This document shows, piece by piece, positions 22,970 through 31,014 of a DNA stretch of 31,549 bases. The notes below the pieces were generated by a model. The model made no database searches. It was not told where the DNA came from and saw nothing but the letters and a program-made list of their open reading frames with translations. A program made the translations under genes and the position numbers. Source of the stretch: Firmicutes bacterium UBA4049 (GTDB lineage: Bacteria > Bacillota > Desulfotomaculia > Desulfotomaculales > Nap2-2B); assembly GCA_002382755.1 (NCBI GenBank), contig DFZT01000006.1:1-31549 (forward strand), in the 5' to 3' direction. How positions within the stretch are numbered: the stretch's first letter is position 1; each line of letters starts with the position of its first letter.

Positions 22970-22989
22970 TGTTTTGAGCAAACAAAACA
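22970..22989. promoter_or_regulatory. Operator-like inverted repeat upstream of kor genes
   Basis: TGTTTTG-AGCAAA-CAAAACA is a 7-base inverted repeat with 6-base spacing. Related AAACAAAA/TTTTGTTT words occur at 22951-22958, 22980-22987 and 23005-23012. No regulator consensus is recognised (not Rex, CodY or LexA). Confidence 0.4.
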
Positions 22990-23028
22990 GTTATTATGTA
23001 TTTTAAACAAAAATAATGGAGGAACCCC

Positions 23029-23232
23029 TTGAAAAAAGCGAACGTGGCAATCAACAAAGACCTCTGCAAAAAATGTACAATTTGCGTTCACTTTTGCCCA
23101 AGAAAGGTCTTTAGAATAGATCAGGATGGTTACCCCATAATTTCACACCCCGAAAAATGCACAGGCTGCCGTCTGTGCTTTCTACACTGCCCTGATTTTG
23201 CCCTGGAGGTAGAAGAAGAACTTGACGATTAA
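23029..23232 (+). CDS. korD: 2-oxoglutarate:ferredoxin oxidoreductase delta subunit (ferredoxin)
   Basis: 67 aa with two 4Fe-4S motifs, CKKCTICVHFCP and CTGCRLCFLHCP, the form of the delta subunit of 2-oxoacid oxidoreductases. TTG start six bases after GGAGG. It overlaps the alpha gene by 11 bases and starts the D-A-B-C operon. It carries electrons from the TPP subunit to soluble ferredoxin. Confidence 0.9.
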   Translation: MKKANVAINKDLCKKCTICVHFCPRKVFRIDQDGYPIISHPEKCTGCRLCFLHCPDFALEVEEELDD

Positions 23233-24355
23233 AAAGCTTCTTACAGGCAACGACGCCTGCACATACGCGGCTATCAACGCCGGCGCAAGGTTTTTTGCAG
23301 GATATCCGATTACTCCGGCAACCGAGATTGTCGAGCTTTGCTCAGAATTGATGACGGATTACAATGGTATTTTTATCCAGATGGAAGACGAAATCGCTTC
23401 CATAGCTGCCGTTATAGGAGCAAGCCTGGGAGGAACAAAAGCTTTTACAGCAACAAGCGGACCCGGCCTGGCCCTGATGAGCGAAAATATCGGGTTTGCC
23501 GCTATGGCGGAAGTACCCTGTGTAATTATCAACGTGCAGCGTTACGGCCCGAGTACGGGAATAGCAACAAAATTTTCCCAGAGCGATGTAATGACAGTTC
23601 GCTGGGGAAGCCCCGGGGACCACAGTTTAATCGTGCTTGCGCCTTCTTCGGTTCAGGATAGCTACGATCTGACTGTTGAAGCTTTTAACCTTTCGGAAAG
23701 GTTCCGCACCCCGGTTATCTTGCTTTCTGATGCTGCACTGGCCCATGTACGGGAAAAAGTTGAAATCCGCGAACCCGGTGAACTTGACTTATACCAGCGG
23801 AAAAAACCCTCCAACCCCGTCGACGGGTATCTGCCCTACGGAACCCTGCATAATGACGTGCCCGTTATGTCCAACTTTGGAGATGAACATATCCTCAGGG
23901 TAACCGGACTTGTCCATCAGGCAAGCGGATACTCCAGTGACAATCCCAGGATTGCTGAAGAACTGGTTCAGCGGCTGGCCAGAAAGATAGACGATTACCA
24001 GGAAGAACTCCCGGCGCCCTTGTTCTACGGTAACCAGTCCGCCGAACTGATAATCGTGTCTTTCGGAATTTCTGCCAGAGCCTCCCTTGAAGCAGTAAAT
24101 ATTGTAAACAAAGGGGGCTTTAAAGCGGGAATGCTGGAACTGCGCACTATCTGGCCCTTCCCGCGTAAAAAGGTGAAGGAAGTATGCTCCGGAGCTAAAA
24201 AGATTCTGGTTGTTGAAGCAAACCATGGGCAGGTCAGAGAACTGCTGATTTCCTGCGGCATTCCGCCTGAAAAACTAAGGGGTGTAAACAAACAGAACGC
24301 GGAGGTCATTACACCTTCCGAAGTTCTTTCGGCCCTCAAGGAGGAAAACAGCTGA
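23222..24355 (+). CDS. korA: 2-oxoglutarate:ferredoxin oxidoreductase alpha subunit
   Basis: 377 aa. The pyrimidine-binding domain opens with ARFFAGYPITPATEI, the family signature. QMEDEIASIAAVIGASLGG and TATSGPGLALMSE follow, then a C-terminal transketolase-like domain (SFGISARASLEAV). The TTG start at 23222 has GGAGGTAGAAGAAC upstream and lies inside the korD 3' end. With beta and gamma it converts 2-oxoglutarate, CoA and oxidised ferredoxin to succinyl-CoA, CO2 and reduced ferredoxin, or the reverse. The exact 2-oxoacid is inferred from subunit order and similarity; a branched-chain substrate is the main alternative. Confidence 0.88.
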   Translation: MTIKKLLTGNDACTYAAINAGARFFAGYPITPATEIVELCSELMTDYNGIFIQMEDEIASIAAVIGASLGGTKAFTATSGPGLALMSENIGFAAMAEVPCVIINVQRYGPSTGIATKFSQSDVMTVRWGSPGDHSLIVLAPSSVQDSYDLTVEAFNLSERFRTPVILLSDAALAHVREKVEIREPGELDLYQRKKPSNPVDGYLPYGTLHNDVPVMSNFGDEHILRVTGLVHQASGYSSDNPRIAEELVQRLARKIDDYQEELPAPLFYGNQSAELIIVSFGISARASLEAVNIVNKGGFKAGMLELRTIWPFPRKKVKEVCSGAKKILVVEANHGQVRELLISCGIPPEKLRGVNKQNAEVITPSEVLSALKEENS

Positions 24356-25161
24356 TGCCTTTAGCTGATTACAAGCAATACGTAGCGATGGATCGACTGC
24401 CCAGCATCTGGTGTCCGGGCTGCGGCAACGGAACGGCGCTCAAAGCTCTAGCCCTGGCCCTTGCCGAATTGGAGATACCTCCTGATAAGACACTCCTGGC
24501 TAATGGAATAGGCTGCTCCGGAAGAGTTGGCGATTATGTGCGCTGCCACCGTTTCCACGGCACCCACGGAAGGACTCTGGCTTTTGTTACCGGAATTAAG
24601 CTTGTCCGCCCGGAGATTAAGGCTGTCTGCTTTCTCGGAGACGGCGACTGTGCCGCAATAGGTATGAGCCACTTCGTTCATTCCGCAAGGCGCAACGTAG
24701 ATATTGCAACGATAGTTGTCAATAATTTTAACTACGGCATGACCGGGGGACAGTTTTCGCCCCTGTCGCCTCATAATGCCATTACCAGCACGTCCAGCTC
24801 CGGAAAACCCGAACCAGATATAGACATATGCAAACTTGCCGATGTGGCGGGCGCCAATTATGTTTCCCGGACGACTATTTACCATGTTACTGAAATGAAG
24901 AATTATATTAAAGAGGCTCTCGGGAAAAAAGGCTTTTCATTCGTGGAAATCATTTCACCCTGCCCGACATACTATGCCCGATACAATAAATTAGGGAATA
25001 TTATCCAACAGCTCGAATGGCTGAAAGATAAGTTTATCCCCATCGAAAAATACAATCAAATGGAAGATGCTGAAAAAGAAAACTTCTTCTGGCGCGGAAG
25101 ATTAACCGACAGGAATCTTCCCGACTTGCTGTCAGCATACACACTAGGGAGTAGAGGTTAG
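24355..25161 (+). CDS. korB: 2-oxoglutarate:ferredoxin oxidoreductase beta subunit (TPP-binding)
   Basis: 268 aa. Cys motif WCPGCGNG near residue 23; TPP/Mg motif GDGDCAAIGMSH followed by NNFNYGMTGGQFSPLSP; the conserved ICKLADVAGANYVSR segment. It holds the thiamine diphosphate and a 4Fe-4S cluster. The ATG overlaps the alpha stop (TGATG), so translation is coupled. The C-terminal part (PCPTYYARYNKLGN) agrees with the 2-oxoglutarate/2-oxoacid group. Confidence 0.9.
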   Translation: MPLADYKQYVAMDRLPSIWCPGCGNGTALKALALALAELEIPPDKTLLANGIGCSGRVGDYVRCHRFHGTHGRTLAFVTGIKLVRPEIKAVCFLGDGDCAAIGMSHFVHSARRNVDIATIVVNNFNYGMTGGQFSPLSPHNAITSTSSSGKPEPDIDICKLADVAGANYVSRTTIYHVTEMKNYIKEALGKKGFSFVEIISPCPTYYARYNKLGNIIQQLEWLKDKFIPIEKYNQMEDAEKENFFWRGRLTDRNLPDLLSAYTLGSRG

Positions 25162-25165
25162 CAAA

Positions 25166-25711
25166 ATGAAAAATACCTGGCGGGTTATCTTAAGCGGCTC
25201 AGGCGGCCAGGGTATGGGCGCGGCAGGCAAGATACTTGCCGAAGCCGCCTTTTTGCAGGGATTCAACACCGCCCAAAGCCAGACATACGGCGCCGGTGCG
25301 CGAGGAGATTTAAGCCAGTCCGGAATAATTATCAGCAGTGAGGATATTTTATTTCCCCTGATTGAAAAGCCCGATTTATTGGTTATACTGAACAATAAAT
25401 CATACGGATATTTTGCGCCTGTCCTGAATTCAAGCGGCAACGGAAGGATCCTGATCTATGATCAGGACTATGCTCCGCTTCCAAAGGATAAGACCAATTG
25501 GTCATCTTTTGGATTCACGGTTGTTAATAAAGCCCGTGAGATATACAGTGAAAAAGCAGCCTGCATAGTAGTCCTGGGCATCCTGACCAAACTTTGGATT
25601 CCGCTTGAAAAAACGAACATTCATCAGGCAATCCAGGAAACCTTTTCCGACAAGACCGCCCTTAGAAACATAAGATGTTTTGAGGAAGGACTTAAACTTG
25701 CAGAAAACTAA
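25166..25711 (+). CDS. korC: 2-oxoglutarate:ferredoxin oxidoreductase gamma subunit
   Basis: 181 aa, beginning with RVILSGSGGQGMGAAGKILAEAA, the gamma-subunit glycine-rich motif. TYGAGARGDLSQSGIIIS follows, then a VVLGILTKL segment. Last gene of the four-gene operon, 4 bases after korB. It converges on the yabE-like gene with only 5 bases between the stops, and no terminator is visible. Confidence 0.9.
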   Translation: MKNTWRVILSGSGGQGMGAAGKILAEAAFLQGFNTAQSQTYGAGARGDLSQSGIIISSEDILFPLIEKPDLLVILNNKSYGYFAPVLNSSGNGRILIYDQDYAPLPKDKTNWSSFGFTVVNKAREIYSEKAACIVVLGILTKLWIPLEKTNIHQAIQETFSDKTALRNIRCFEEGLKLAEN

Positions 25712-25716
25712 TCGTC

Positions 25717-26736
25717 CTACAAAACGTAAACCCTGACCCGCCGGATTCCCCAAAGCCTTGCCTGGGAATAACTGTTCATGAATACATCAACCCTGTTGCC
25801 CACTATAGATCCTCCCCGGTCCAAGGCAGTGGCGTAACCGTAACCCTCAATGTATAATTTACTGCCCAGGGGGATCACCCCGGGATCGACAGCGACCGTT
25901 CCAAATCCAGGCGGCGTCCCGCTTGAAGTATTGTGCCCCGTATATGTATAAGCTGAAGCAACTACATCAAGGGCACGTTTGAAACGAATGTTCATCCCGC
26001 TCCGGGAAACCTGTGTGGCTGTACCGACCGCAACGACACGATCAACGGCGGATCTCGACACGCTGCTGCTGGCCAGAAGGCGTCCGAATTCCTGGCCGTC
26101 ATGGTAGGTTACCTGCCAGATCCTTTTCTCTATTCCATTTTTACCTGCCTTGACAACCCGCATCAGTCCGCTGGCCAGATTCGGGTCCGTTTCGCGCACT
26201 ACCCCTGGATAAATAGTCGCTTCTTCCGCCATTTCCTTAACGCTTACGCGCACTACTCTGATCTTTGTCCCTTCTTTAAGACGCTGGTCAGTTGAGGGAT
26301 ACACTATGTCCTTCCCAGAAAGGTTAACTCCCTGTTCCTTAAGCGCATCCCCTACCGTACTGCGGCAGCTTATAAATTTTGACGTCTTACCGTCCGCGAT
26401 CAAGGTTGCATGCAGAGCATGGTTAACGACTACCTTCATATTTTCTTTTAACTTTGCTTCCAGGGGCGGGATTACTTCATCGCCTTTTTTCAAAGTCACT
26501 TTCTGCGCTTTAATCAGGTCGTCAACCGTACCGCAAAGAGTTTTAACCTGGCTGGCTTTACCGTCCACCTGCAGAACAACGGTCTTGTTGGCAATTGAAT
26601 AGGCTGCCGCCGCCAAAATAAAAGCGAGAATAACCGCCAAACAAATCACTGCCGTCTTAGAACGGTAAAAACTACGCCAATCAAATCCAGAGAAAAAGGT
26701 TTTCCACCCGGGTAAACTTAGTGTCCGCCTTTCCAC
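25717..26736 (-). CDS. yabE: YabE-like protein with DUF348, G5 and 3D domains
   Basis: 339 aa cell-wall protein. One transmembrane/signal segment near residues 28-48 (AVICLAVILAFILAAAAYSI). Two DUF348 (ubiquitin-like) repeats, the second RSTVGDALKEQGVNL. A G5 domain spans about 155-225. The C-terminal 3D domain carries the Asp motifs (ASAYTYTG, TVAVDPGVIPLGSKLYIEGYG, ALDRGG, NRVDVFM) of muralytic Rpf/MltA-like enzymes. Homologues are autolysins or germination/resuscitation factors. Start: GTG 26736 with AGAGGTG six bases upstream; a GTG at 26745 lies inside that ribosome site. Position after tatD matches the Bacillus order metS-tatD-yabE. Confidence 0.9.
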   Translation of the reverse strand: MERRTLSLPGWKTFFSGFDWRSFYRSKTAVICLAVILAFILAAAAYSIANKTVVLQVDGKASQVKTLCGTVDDLIKAQKVTLKKGDEVIPPLEAKLKENMKVVVNHALHATLIADGKTSKFISCRSTVGDALKEQGVNLSGKDIVYPSTDQRLKEGTKIRVVRVSVKEMAEEATIYPGVVRETDPNLASGLMRVVKAGKNGIEKRIWQVTYHDGQEFGRLLASSSVSRSAVDRVVAVGTATQVSRSGMNIRFKRALDVVASAYTYTGHNTSSGTPPGFGTVAVDPGVIPLGSKLYIEGYGYATALDRGGSIVGNRVDVFMNSYSQARLWGIRRVRVYVL

Positions 26737-26954
26737 AAAAAACACCTCTTTTCAGGGGTACTTTCAGGATACTGGTAAGTTTTTTACTGTAAAAATTGAG
26801 AAGTCATGTCGAAATGAAGATTGAAGTTGTTGCCGATTCCTGAATCATAATTAAGTTGGCGGTTGCTTTTTATATTCTATGCAAATTTGTAAAAATCCTG
26901 CCTGTCTCTTTAATTAAATAAAAATAATTAATGGAATATTTTGTAGAAACGTAG

Positions 26955-27068
26955 ACAGGACCTGCCTTCCAGCTCTCCGGAGACCTTGACGGCACGCTGC
27001 TGTATTTAAGCGATACGCAAAAGATAACGCTATTAAAAATGTTCATCAAGCAGGGTTGTACAGGGTAG
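26955..27068 (+). pseudogene. Possible HAD-hydrolase fragment
   Basis: A 37-codon open stretch encodes FQLSGDLDGTLLYLSD, where DLDGTLL is the HAD motif I. A helix-like KITLLKMFIKQG and a stop follow. There is no start codon or ribosome site. It may be the decayed 5' end of a phosphatase gene, but chance cannot be excluded. Confidence 0.35.
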
Positions 27069-27074
27069 AAAAAG

Positions 27075-27112
27075 CTTAAAAGCCAGGCTTGGTCTTAAAA
27101 GCCAGGCTTGGT
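27075..27112. repeat. Two tandem copies of a 19-base unit
   Basis: CTTAAAAGCCAGGCTTGGT occurs twice head to tail (27075-27093 and 27094-27112), identical. Each unit contains the short inverted repeat AAGCC/GGCTT-like core (AGCCAGGCT). Confidence 0.95.
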
Positions 27113-27140
27113 TAGGAAGTCATAAAGTAAGGCCTGATCC

Positions 27141-27941
27141 CTACTTAATTCCAAATAAGCGGCGGGTATTTTCAAGAAGGATTTTGGATAGCTCCACTGC
27201 AGGCATTTCCCTTAACCTGGCGATTTCTTCAATAGTATAGCGGACGTAAAGAGGCTCGTTTCTCTTTCCCCTGTACGGCTCCGGCGTTAGAAAAGGCGAG
27301 TCTGTTTCAGCTAGAATCCTGTTCAGGGGTATACTTGCGGCGATTGATTTTAATTTACTGTTTCCTTTATAGGTGATCACCCCGGCGAAGGAAATGTAAA
27401 AGCCCATTTCCAGGCACTCCCGGGCCATCTCCGGGCTGCCGGAAAAGCAGTGGATAACTCCCCCGGCGGGGCCGACTTTGTCACTGCGCAGTATTTTCAG
27501 CAGATCCTCGTGCGCCTGCCGGCTGTGGATAATTACAGGCAGGTTCAATTCCCGGGCTAAGGCGAGATGCTCCCTGAAAACCCGCCGCTGAACGTCTTGC
27601 GGGCTTAGGTTCCGGTAAAAGTCCAGGCCTGTTTCACCTATGGCGACAACCTTGTCGCAGGCGGCCAGTTTTTTAAGATCTTCCAAATAGTTTTTTGGCG
27701 CCTCGCCGGAGTCATGAGGGTGGATTCCTGCGGCCGAGCAGATAAATTCCGCCTGCCCGGCAAGCTCAGCCGAACGGCGGGAAGAATCCAGGTCATAACC
27801 CACATCAATGACCAATGACATGCCTTCCGCCCTTGACCGCTCAACAACTTCTTTCCTGTCGGGATCAAATTTCCCGTCAATCAGGTGGGCATGGCTGTCC
27901 GCCAGAATTAGCTGTTCACCGTTTTCCACCGCCGGGTTCAA
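27141..27941 (-). CDS. tatD: TatD family metal-dependent DNase
   Basis: 266 aa TIM-barrel hydrolase with two-metal ligands: DSHAHL near the start, GIHPHDSG, GETGLDFYR, IIHSRQAHED, HCFSG and ETDSPFL, all in place. The family removes 3' ends of DNA/RNA and has proofreading-type roles. Start: TTG 27941 has GGGGTG six bases upstream; the GTG at 27950 lies within that site. It follows metG by about 25 bases and probably shares its transcript. The order metG-tatD-yabE is conserved in Firmicutes. Confidence 0.93.
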   Translation of the reverse strand: MNPAVENGEQLILADSHAHLIDGKFDPDRKEVVERSRAEGMSLVIDVGYDLDSSRRSAELAGQAEFICSAAGIHPHDSGEAPKNYLEDLKKLAACDKVVAIGETGLDFYRNLSPQDVQRRVFREHLALARELNLPVIIHSRQAHEDLLKILRSDKVGPAGGVIHCFSGSPEMARECLEMGFYISFAGVITYKGNSKLKSIAASIPLNRILAETDSPFLTPEPYRGKRNEPLYVRYTIEEIARLREMPAVELSKILLENTRRLFGIK

Positions 27942-27966
27942 AAGAATCACCCCAAAATCTAAAACT

Positions 27967-29505
27967 TTACACTTCTATCCTCGGGAAGATGGCCTGCCCG
28001 CGCTTCACCGTCAGACCTGCGGGCAGCCTGCCCCAGGTCAGCGAATCCCAGGTGTGCAGTTCCGGTTTATCCTGTATATTTAACTGCGGCCAGATCCTCG
28101 AAGGCGTGAGGGGCATGAAAGGCGTCACCAGCACTCCTATGAAACGCAGGCATTCCAGCATATTGTAAAGGATGGCCGCCAGCCTTTCCTTTTGAGCGGG
28201 GTCCTTATTTAAAGACCAGGGCTGTGTCTCGTCGACGTACTTGTTGGCCCGGCCGACCAGTTTCCAGATCGCCGCCAGAGCGCCCGACAGGTCTCTTTTG
28301 TCCATCAGCTCGCGGACTGTCGACGGCAGATCCACGGCCAAATTGATTAATTCCAGATCAACCCCCTCGGGCTGTCCCGGAATCCCGCCTGTTCCACCCA
28401 GATATTTTTGAACCATCCCCAGGGTGCGGCTGACCAGATTGCCCAGGTCATTGGCCAGGTCCATATTGATTCTTTTGATCAGCGCCTGCTCCGAATAATA
28501 GACGTCCACACCGAGCGGAACCTCTCTGAGCAGGTAGTAGCGGACTGCGTCAACACCGTATTTGTCGATCAGCTCAAGGGGATCAATAACATTGCCCTGG
28601 GATTTGCTCATCTTGCCGCTTTCCAGCAGCAGCCAGCCGTGCCCCATAACCTGCCGGGGAAGATCGATTTCCGCAGCCATCAGCAGGATTGGCCAGATGA
28701 TACTGTGAAAACGGACGATATCCTTGCCGACAAGGTGCATATCGGCGGGCCAGAACTTTTTATACAGCGTTTCGTCCCCGCTTGCATAGCCGAGGGCGGA
28801 TATATAGTTGGTCAGGGCGTCTACCCAGACGTAAATGACATGAGCAGGATCGAAGGGCACGGGAATTCCCCATTTAAAAGTCGTCCGGGAGACACACAGG
28901 TCTTCCAGACCGCTGTTGATAAAGCTGACCATCTCGTTCCGCCTGGACACCGGCTGGATAAAATCGGGGTTTGCCTCTATATAATCAAGCAGGCGTCCGG
29001 CGTAGTTGGACATCCTGAAAAAATAGCTTTCCTCTTCGACAGGTTCAACCGGCCTTGCGCAGTCCGGGCACATGCCTTCCTCAAGCCGGGCTTCCGTCCA
29101 CATCGTCTCGCACGGCGTGCAGTACCAACCTTTGTAGGAGGCTTTATAGATGTCACCCTGGTCGTAAAGCTTCTGGAAAACAGCCTGCACAGTTTTTTTA
29201 TGCCTTTCCTCCGTGGTCCTGATAAAGTCGTCGTTGCTGATCAGCAGTTTTTCCCAGAGAAACTTGAAACCCGCGACAATCTGATCAACATATTCCTGCG
29301 GTGATTTCCCTTTTTCACGGGCGGAACGCTCAATTTTCTGGCCATGTTCGTCAGATCCGGTCAAAAACCATACATCATGCCCGGTAAGCCGCTCAAAACG
29401 GGCAAATGCGTCGGCAGCCACGGTCGTATAGGCGTGCCCTATGTGCAGACTGCTGCTCGGGTAATAAATCGGAGTGGTAATGTAAAAAGTTTTTCCCTTT
29501 TTCAA
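27967..29505 (-). CDS. metG: Methionyl-tRNA synthetase
   Basis: 512 aa class I synthetase that charges tRNA-Met. HIGH-type motif SLHIGHAYT near residue 20; zinc knuckle CTPCE...CPDC (about 127-147); GMCPDCARPV; KMSKS motif in ESGKMSKSQGNVIDP; anticodon-binding helical domain to the end. It ends soon after this domain and lacks the C-terminal EMAP/tRNA-binding domain found in the longer (about 650 aa) Bacillus-type enzyme. TTG start at 29505, AAGG eight bases upstream. It has a consensus promoter and is followed by tatD. Confidence 0.96.
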   Translation of the reverse strand: MKKGKTFYITTPIYYPSSSLHIGHAYTTVAADAFARFERLTGHDVWFLTGSDEHGQKIERSAREKGKSPQEYVDQIVAGFKFLWEKLLISNDDFIRTTEERHKKTVQAVFQKLYDQGDIYKASYKGWYCTPCETMWTEARLEEGMCPDCARPVEPVEEESYFFRMSNYAGRLLDYIEANPDFIQPVSRRNEMVSFINSGLEDLCVSRTTFKWGIPVPFDPAHVIYVWVDALTNYISALGYASGDETLYKKFWPADMHLVGKDIVRFHSIIWPILLMAAEIDLPRQVMGHGWLLLESGKMSKSQGNVIDPLELIDKYGVDAVRYYLLREVPLGVDVYYSEQALIKRINMDLANDLGNLVSRTLGMVQKYLGGTGGIPGQPEGVDLELINLAVDLPSTVRELMDKRDLSGALAAIWKLVGRANKYVDETQPWSLNKDPAQKERLAAILYNMLECLRFIGVLVTPFMPLTPSRIWPQLNIQDKPELHTWDSLTWGRLPAGLTVKRGQAIFPRIEV

Positions 29506-29605
29506 TTTAAGAACCTTCTTTCATTCCAAAAAACAATTGATCACAAAAAACCCCACCACAGGCAGGAATAGCAAGGAAAATACATGTATTCAAATTAACA
29601 TGCCT

Positions 29606-29634
29606 ATTTTAGAAGATAAAAACATAACTGTCAA
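29606..29634 (-). promoter_or_regulatory. Consensus sigma-A promoter of metG
   Basis: Minus strand TTGACA (29634 to 29629), 17-base spacer, TAAAAT (29611 to 29606). Confidence 0.85.
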
Positions 29635-29705
29635 GTTTTTATAAGGAAAAATAACCAGCAACTACTATCCGAGAAATATTCACCTAAATTTTTCTAAAAA
29701 TAATA

Positions 29706-29735
29706 TTGACTTTTAATGGTATGTCTGGTACCATT
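29706..29735 (+). promoter_or_regulatory. abrB promoter overlapped by an inverted-repeat operator
   Basis: TTGACT (29706-29711), 17-base spacer, TACCAT (29729-29734). AATGGTA-TGTCTGG-TACCATT (29715-29735) is a perfect 7-base inverted repeat that covers the spacer and the -10 box, which suggests repression, possibly by AbrB itself. Confidence 0.65.
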
Positions 29736-29790
29736 TACTTGTAATAATTTGTTTTGTTTTGTCTAAATAAGTCATATAGGGGGGAAAGCG

Positions 29791-30045
29791 GTGAAATCAA
29801 CGGGTATTGTTAGAAGGGTGGACGAGCTAGGCAGGGTTGTCATTCCCATAGAACTTAGAAGGACCCTTGGCATAGAAGAAAAAGACGCCCTCGAAATTTA
29901 CGTTGATGAAGAAAGGATTGTACTTAAAAAATACCAGCCTGCCTGTGTTTTCTGCGGCGACGCATCAGACACGCAGTATTATCGCGGTAAACTGGTATGC
30001 CGTGAGTGCGCCATGACAATGTTTGAAAACACAAAATCAGTATAA
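29791..30045 (+). CDS. abrB: AbrB family transition-state regulator
   Basis: 84 aa. The N-terminal swapped-hairpin DNA-binding domain is nearly identical to Bacillus AbrB (STGIVRRVDELGRVVIPIELRRTLGI). The C-terminal part differs from Bacillus and carries two Cys pairs, CVFCGD and CREC, likely a small zinc ribbon for dimerisation, as seen in clostridial members. GTG start after GGGGG-rich sequence. It is transcribed opposite to metG and rsmI, the same arrangement as in Bacillus. It probably represses post-exponential genes. Confidence 0.93.
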   Translation: MKSTGIVRRVDELGRVVIPIELRRTLGIEEKDALEIYVDEERIVLKKYQPACVFCGDASDTQYYRGKLVCRECAMTMFENTKSV

Positions 30046-30081
30046 CTAATCAATTATTATCCCCAAATTTTATCACCAAAG

Positions 30082-30114
30082 CGGAAGGAGAGCATAACTC
30101 GCCCTTCCGTTTTA
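30082..30114 (+). terminator. Terminator of abrB, between convergent genes
   Basis: CGGAAGG (30082-30088) pairs with CCTTCCG (30103-30109), with an inner GAG/CTC, then TTTTAT. It overlaps the 3' end of the convergent rsmI gene. Confidence 0.7.
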
Positions 30115-31014
30115 TGTTTCCTTCCCGGCGTCTTTTTTTGCCCTTAATAAAGCTGCATAAACCTCTTTTCTGGATATGTTGTTCATTTTGGCGACTTCTT
30201 TGATAGCCGTCGGCCGCGGCGTGCCTTTGTCCTGCAAACAGCTCACCTGGGAGGCAATGGCCGATAGATCCGGTTTGACTTCCTCCCGGCATTGGTTTTT
30301 ATTCCCCTCCAGAACTAAGGTGAATTCCCCTAAAGGGCTGTTTTGCCGGAAATAATCCAGCGCGGATGATAAACTTCCCCGCCAGATTTCTTCATAATGT
30401 TTGGTCAGCTCGCGGGCAACAGACAAACGCCTGTCCCCAAGTTTGTCCAGCAGTTCTTCCAAAGTCTTCAGCAGCCTGTGGGGCGCCTCGTAAAATATCG
30501 TCGTGCGCTCTTCATCTATTAAGGATGCAATTCTTCTTTTACGGGTCCGGTTGTTGGCGGGCAGGAAACCTTCAAAGCAAAAGCGAGAGGTGTTTAAGCC
30601 TGATACAACCAGGGCGGCAAGCGCAGCGTTTGGGCCCGGGACGGGAACAACCCTTATTCCGCTTTTTATTGCGGCATCCGCCAGGACCTCGCCGGGGTCG
30701 GATATCCCAGGCATGCCGGCGTCGGATACCAGCGTCAAGTTCTTTCCTGAAAGCAGCAGGCCCAGCAGGTACTCGCATTTTTTCAGCCCGCTGTGGCTGT
30801 GAAAGCTGGTCACCGGCGTATGTATGCCGTAGTGGGCGAGGAGCTTGCGGGTATGCCTGGTGTCTTCAGCGGCAATGAGATCGGCATCCTTTAACAGTCT
30901 GAGCGCTCTCAGCGTTATGTCTTCAAGATTGCCGATCGGTGTGGCGCACAGATAAAGCGTTCCGCCGGCGCCGCAGCTATTTTTTTCAACCGCGGGAGCG
31001 TCTTTTGGCTCCAT
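30112..31014 (-). CDS. rsmI: 16S rRNA 2'-O-ribose methyltransferase RsmI
   Basis: 300 aa. Methylates C1402 of 16S rRNA using SAM. Tetrapyrrole-methylase fold: GTLYLCATPIGNLEDITLRALRLL at the start, AEDTRHTRKLL, SDAGMPGISDPGEVL, VPVPGPNAALAALVVSGL and FYEAPHRLLKTLEEL. The C-terminal helical domain ends with EVYAALLRAKK. ATG 31014 overlaps the yabA stop by one base (TAATG), so the two are translationally coupled. Gene order matches the Bacillus yabA-rsmI-abrB cluster, without yabB and yazA between. Confidence 0.95.
   Translation of the reverse strand: MEPKDAPAVEKNSCGAGGTLYLCATPIGNLEDITLRALRLLKDADLIAAEDTRHTRKLLAHYGIHTPVTSFHSHSGLKKCEYLLGLLLSGKNLTLVSDAGMPGISDPGEVLADAAIKSGIRVVPVPGPNAALAALVVSGLNTSRFCFEGFLPANNRTRKRRIASLIDEERTTIFYEAPHRLLKTLEELLDKLGDRRLSVARELTKHYEEIWRGSLSSALDYFRQNSPLGEFTLVLEGNKNQCREEVKPDLSAIASQVSCLQDKGTPRPTAIKEVAKMNNISRKEVYAALLRAKKDAGKET

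Larger units (their letters stand above)
26737..27140. other. Intergenic region with a HAD-like remnant and a short tandem repeat
   Basis: 404 bases between yabE and tatD. It holds a recurring GGCAGGATT word on the minus strand (26894-26902), a plus-strand fragment with the HAD motif GDLDGTLL, and two copies of a 19-base repeat. No intact gene is seen. Confidence 0.6.
29506..29790. other. Divergent promoter region metG/abrB
   Basis: 285 bases containing the metG promoter (minus) and abrB promoter (plus). The metG leader has a weak attenuator-like hairpin CCTGCC-TGT-GGTGGG followed by G and six T (minus strand, about 29565 to 29544) but no T-box or S-box that I can recognise. A GGCAGGAAT word (29561-29569) recurs elsewhere in the window. 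Confidence 0.55.

Noticed and set aside
28408..29304. 298-codon plus-strand frame opposite metG
   Set aside because: Shadow of metG. The encoded sequence has no recognisable domain, and the minus-strand synthetase motifs are unambiguous.
29506..29650. T-box or SAM riboswitch in the metG leader
   Set aside because: No T-box sequence (TGGNACCGCG type) or S-box core is visible; only a weak hairpin with a T-run.
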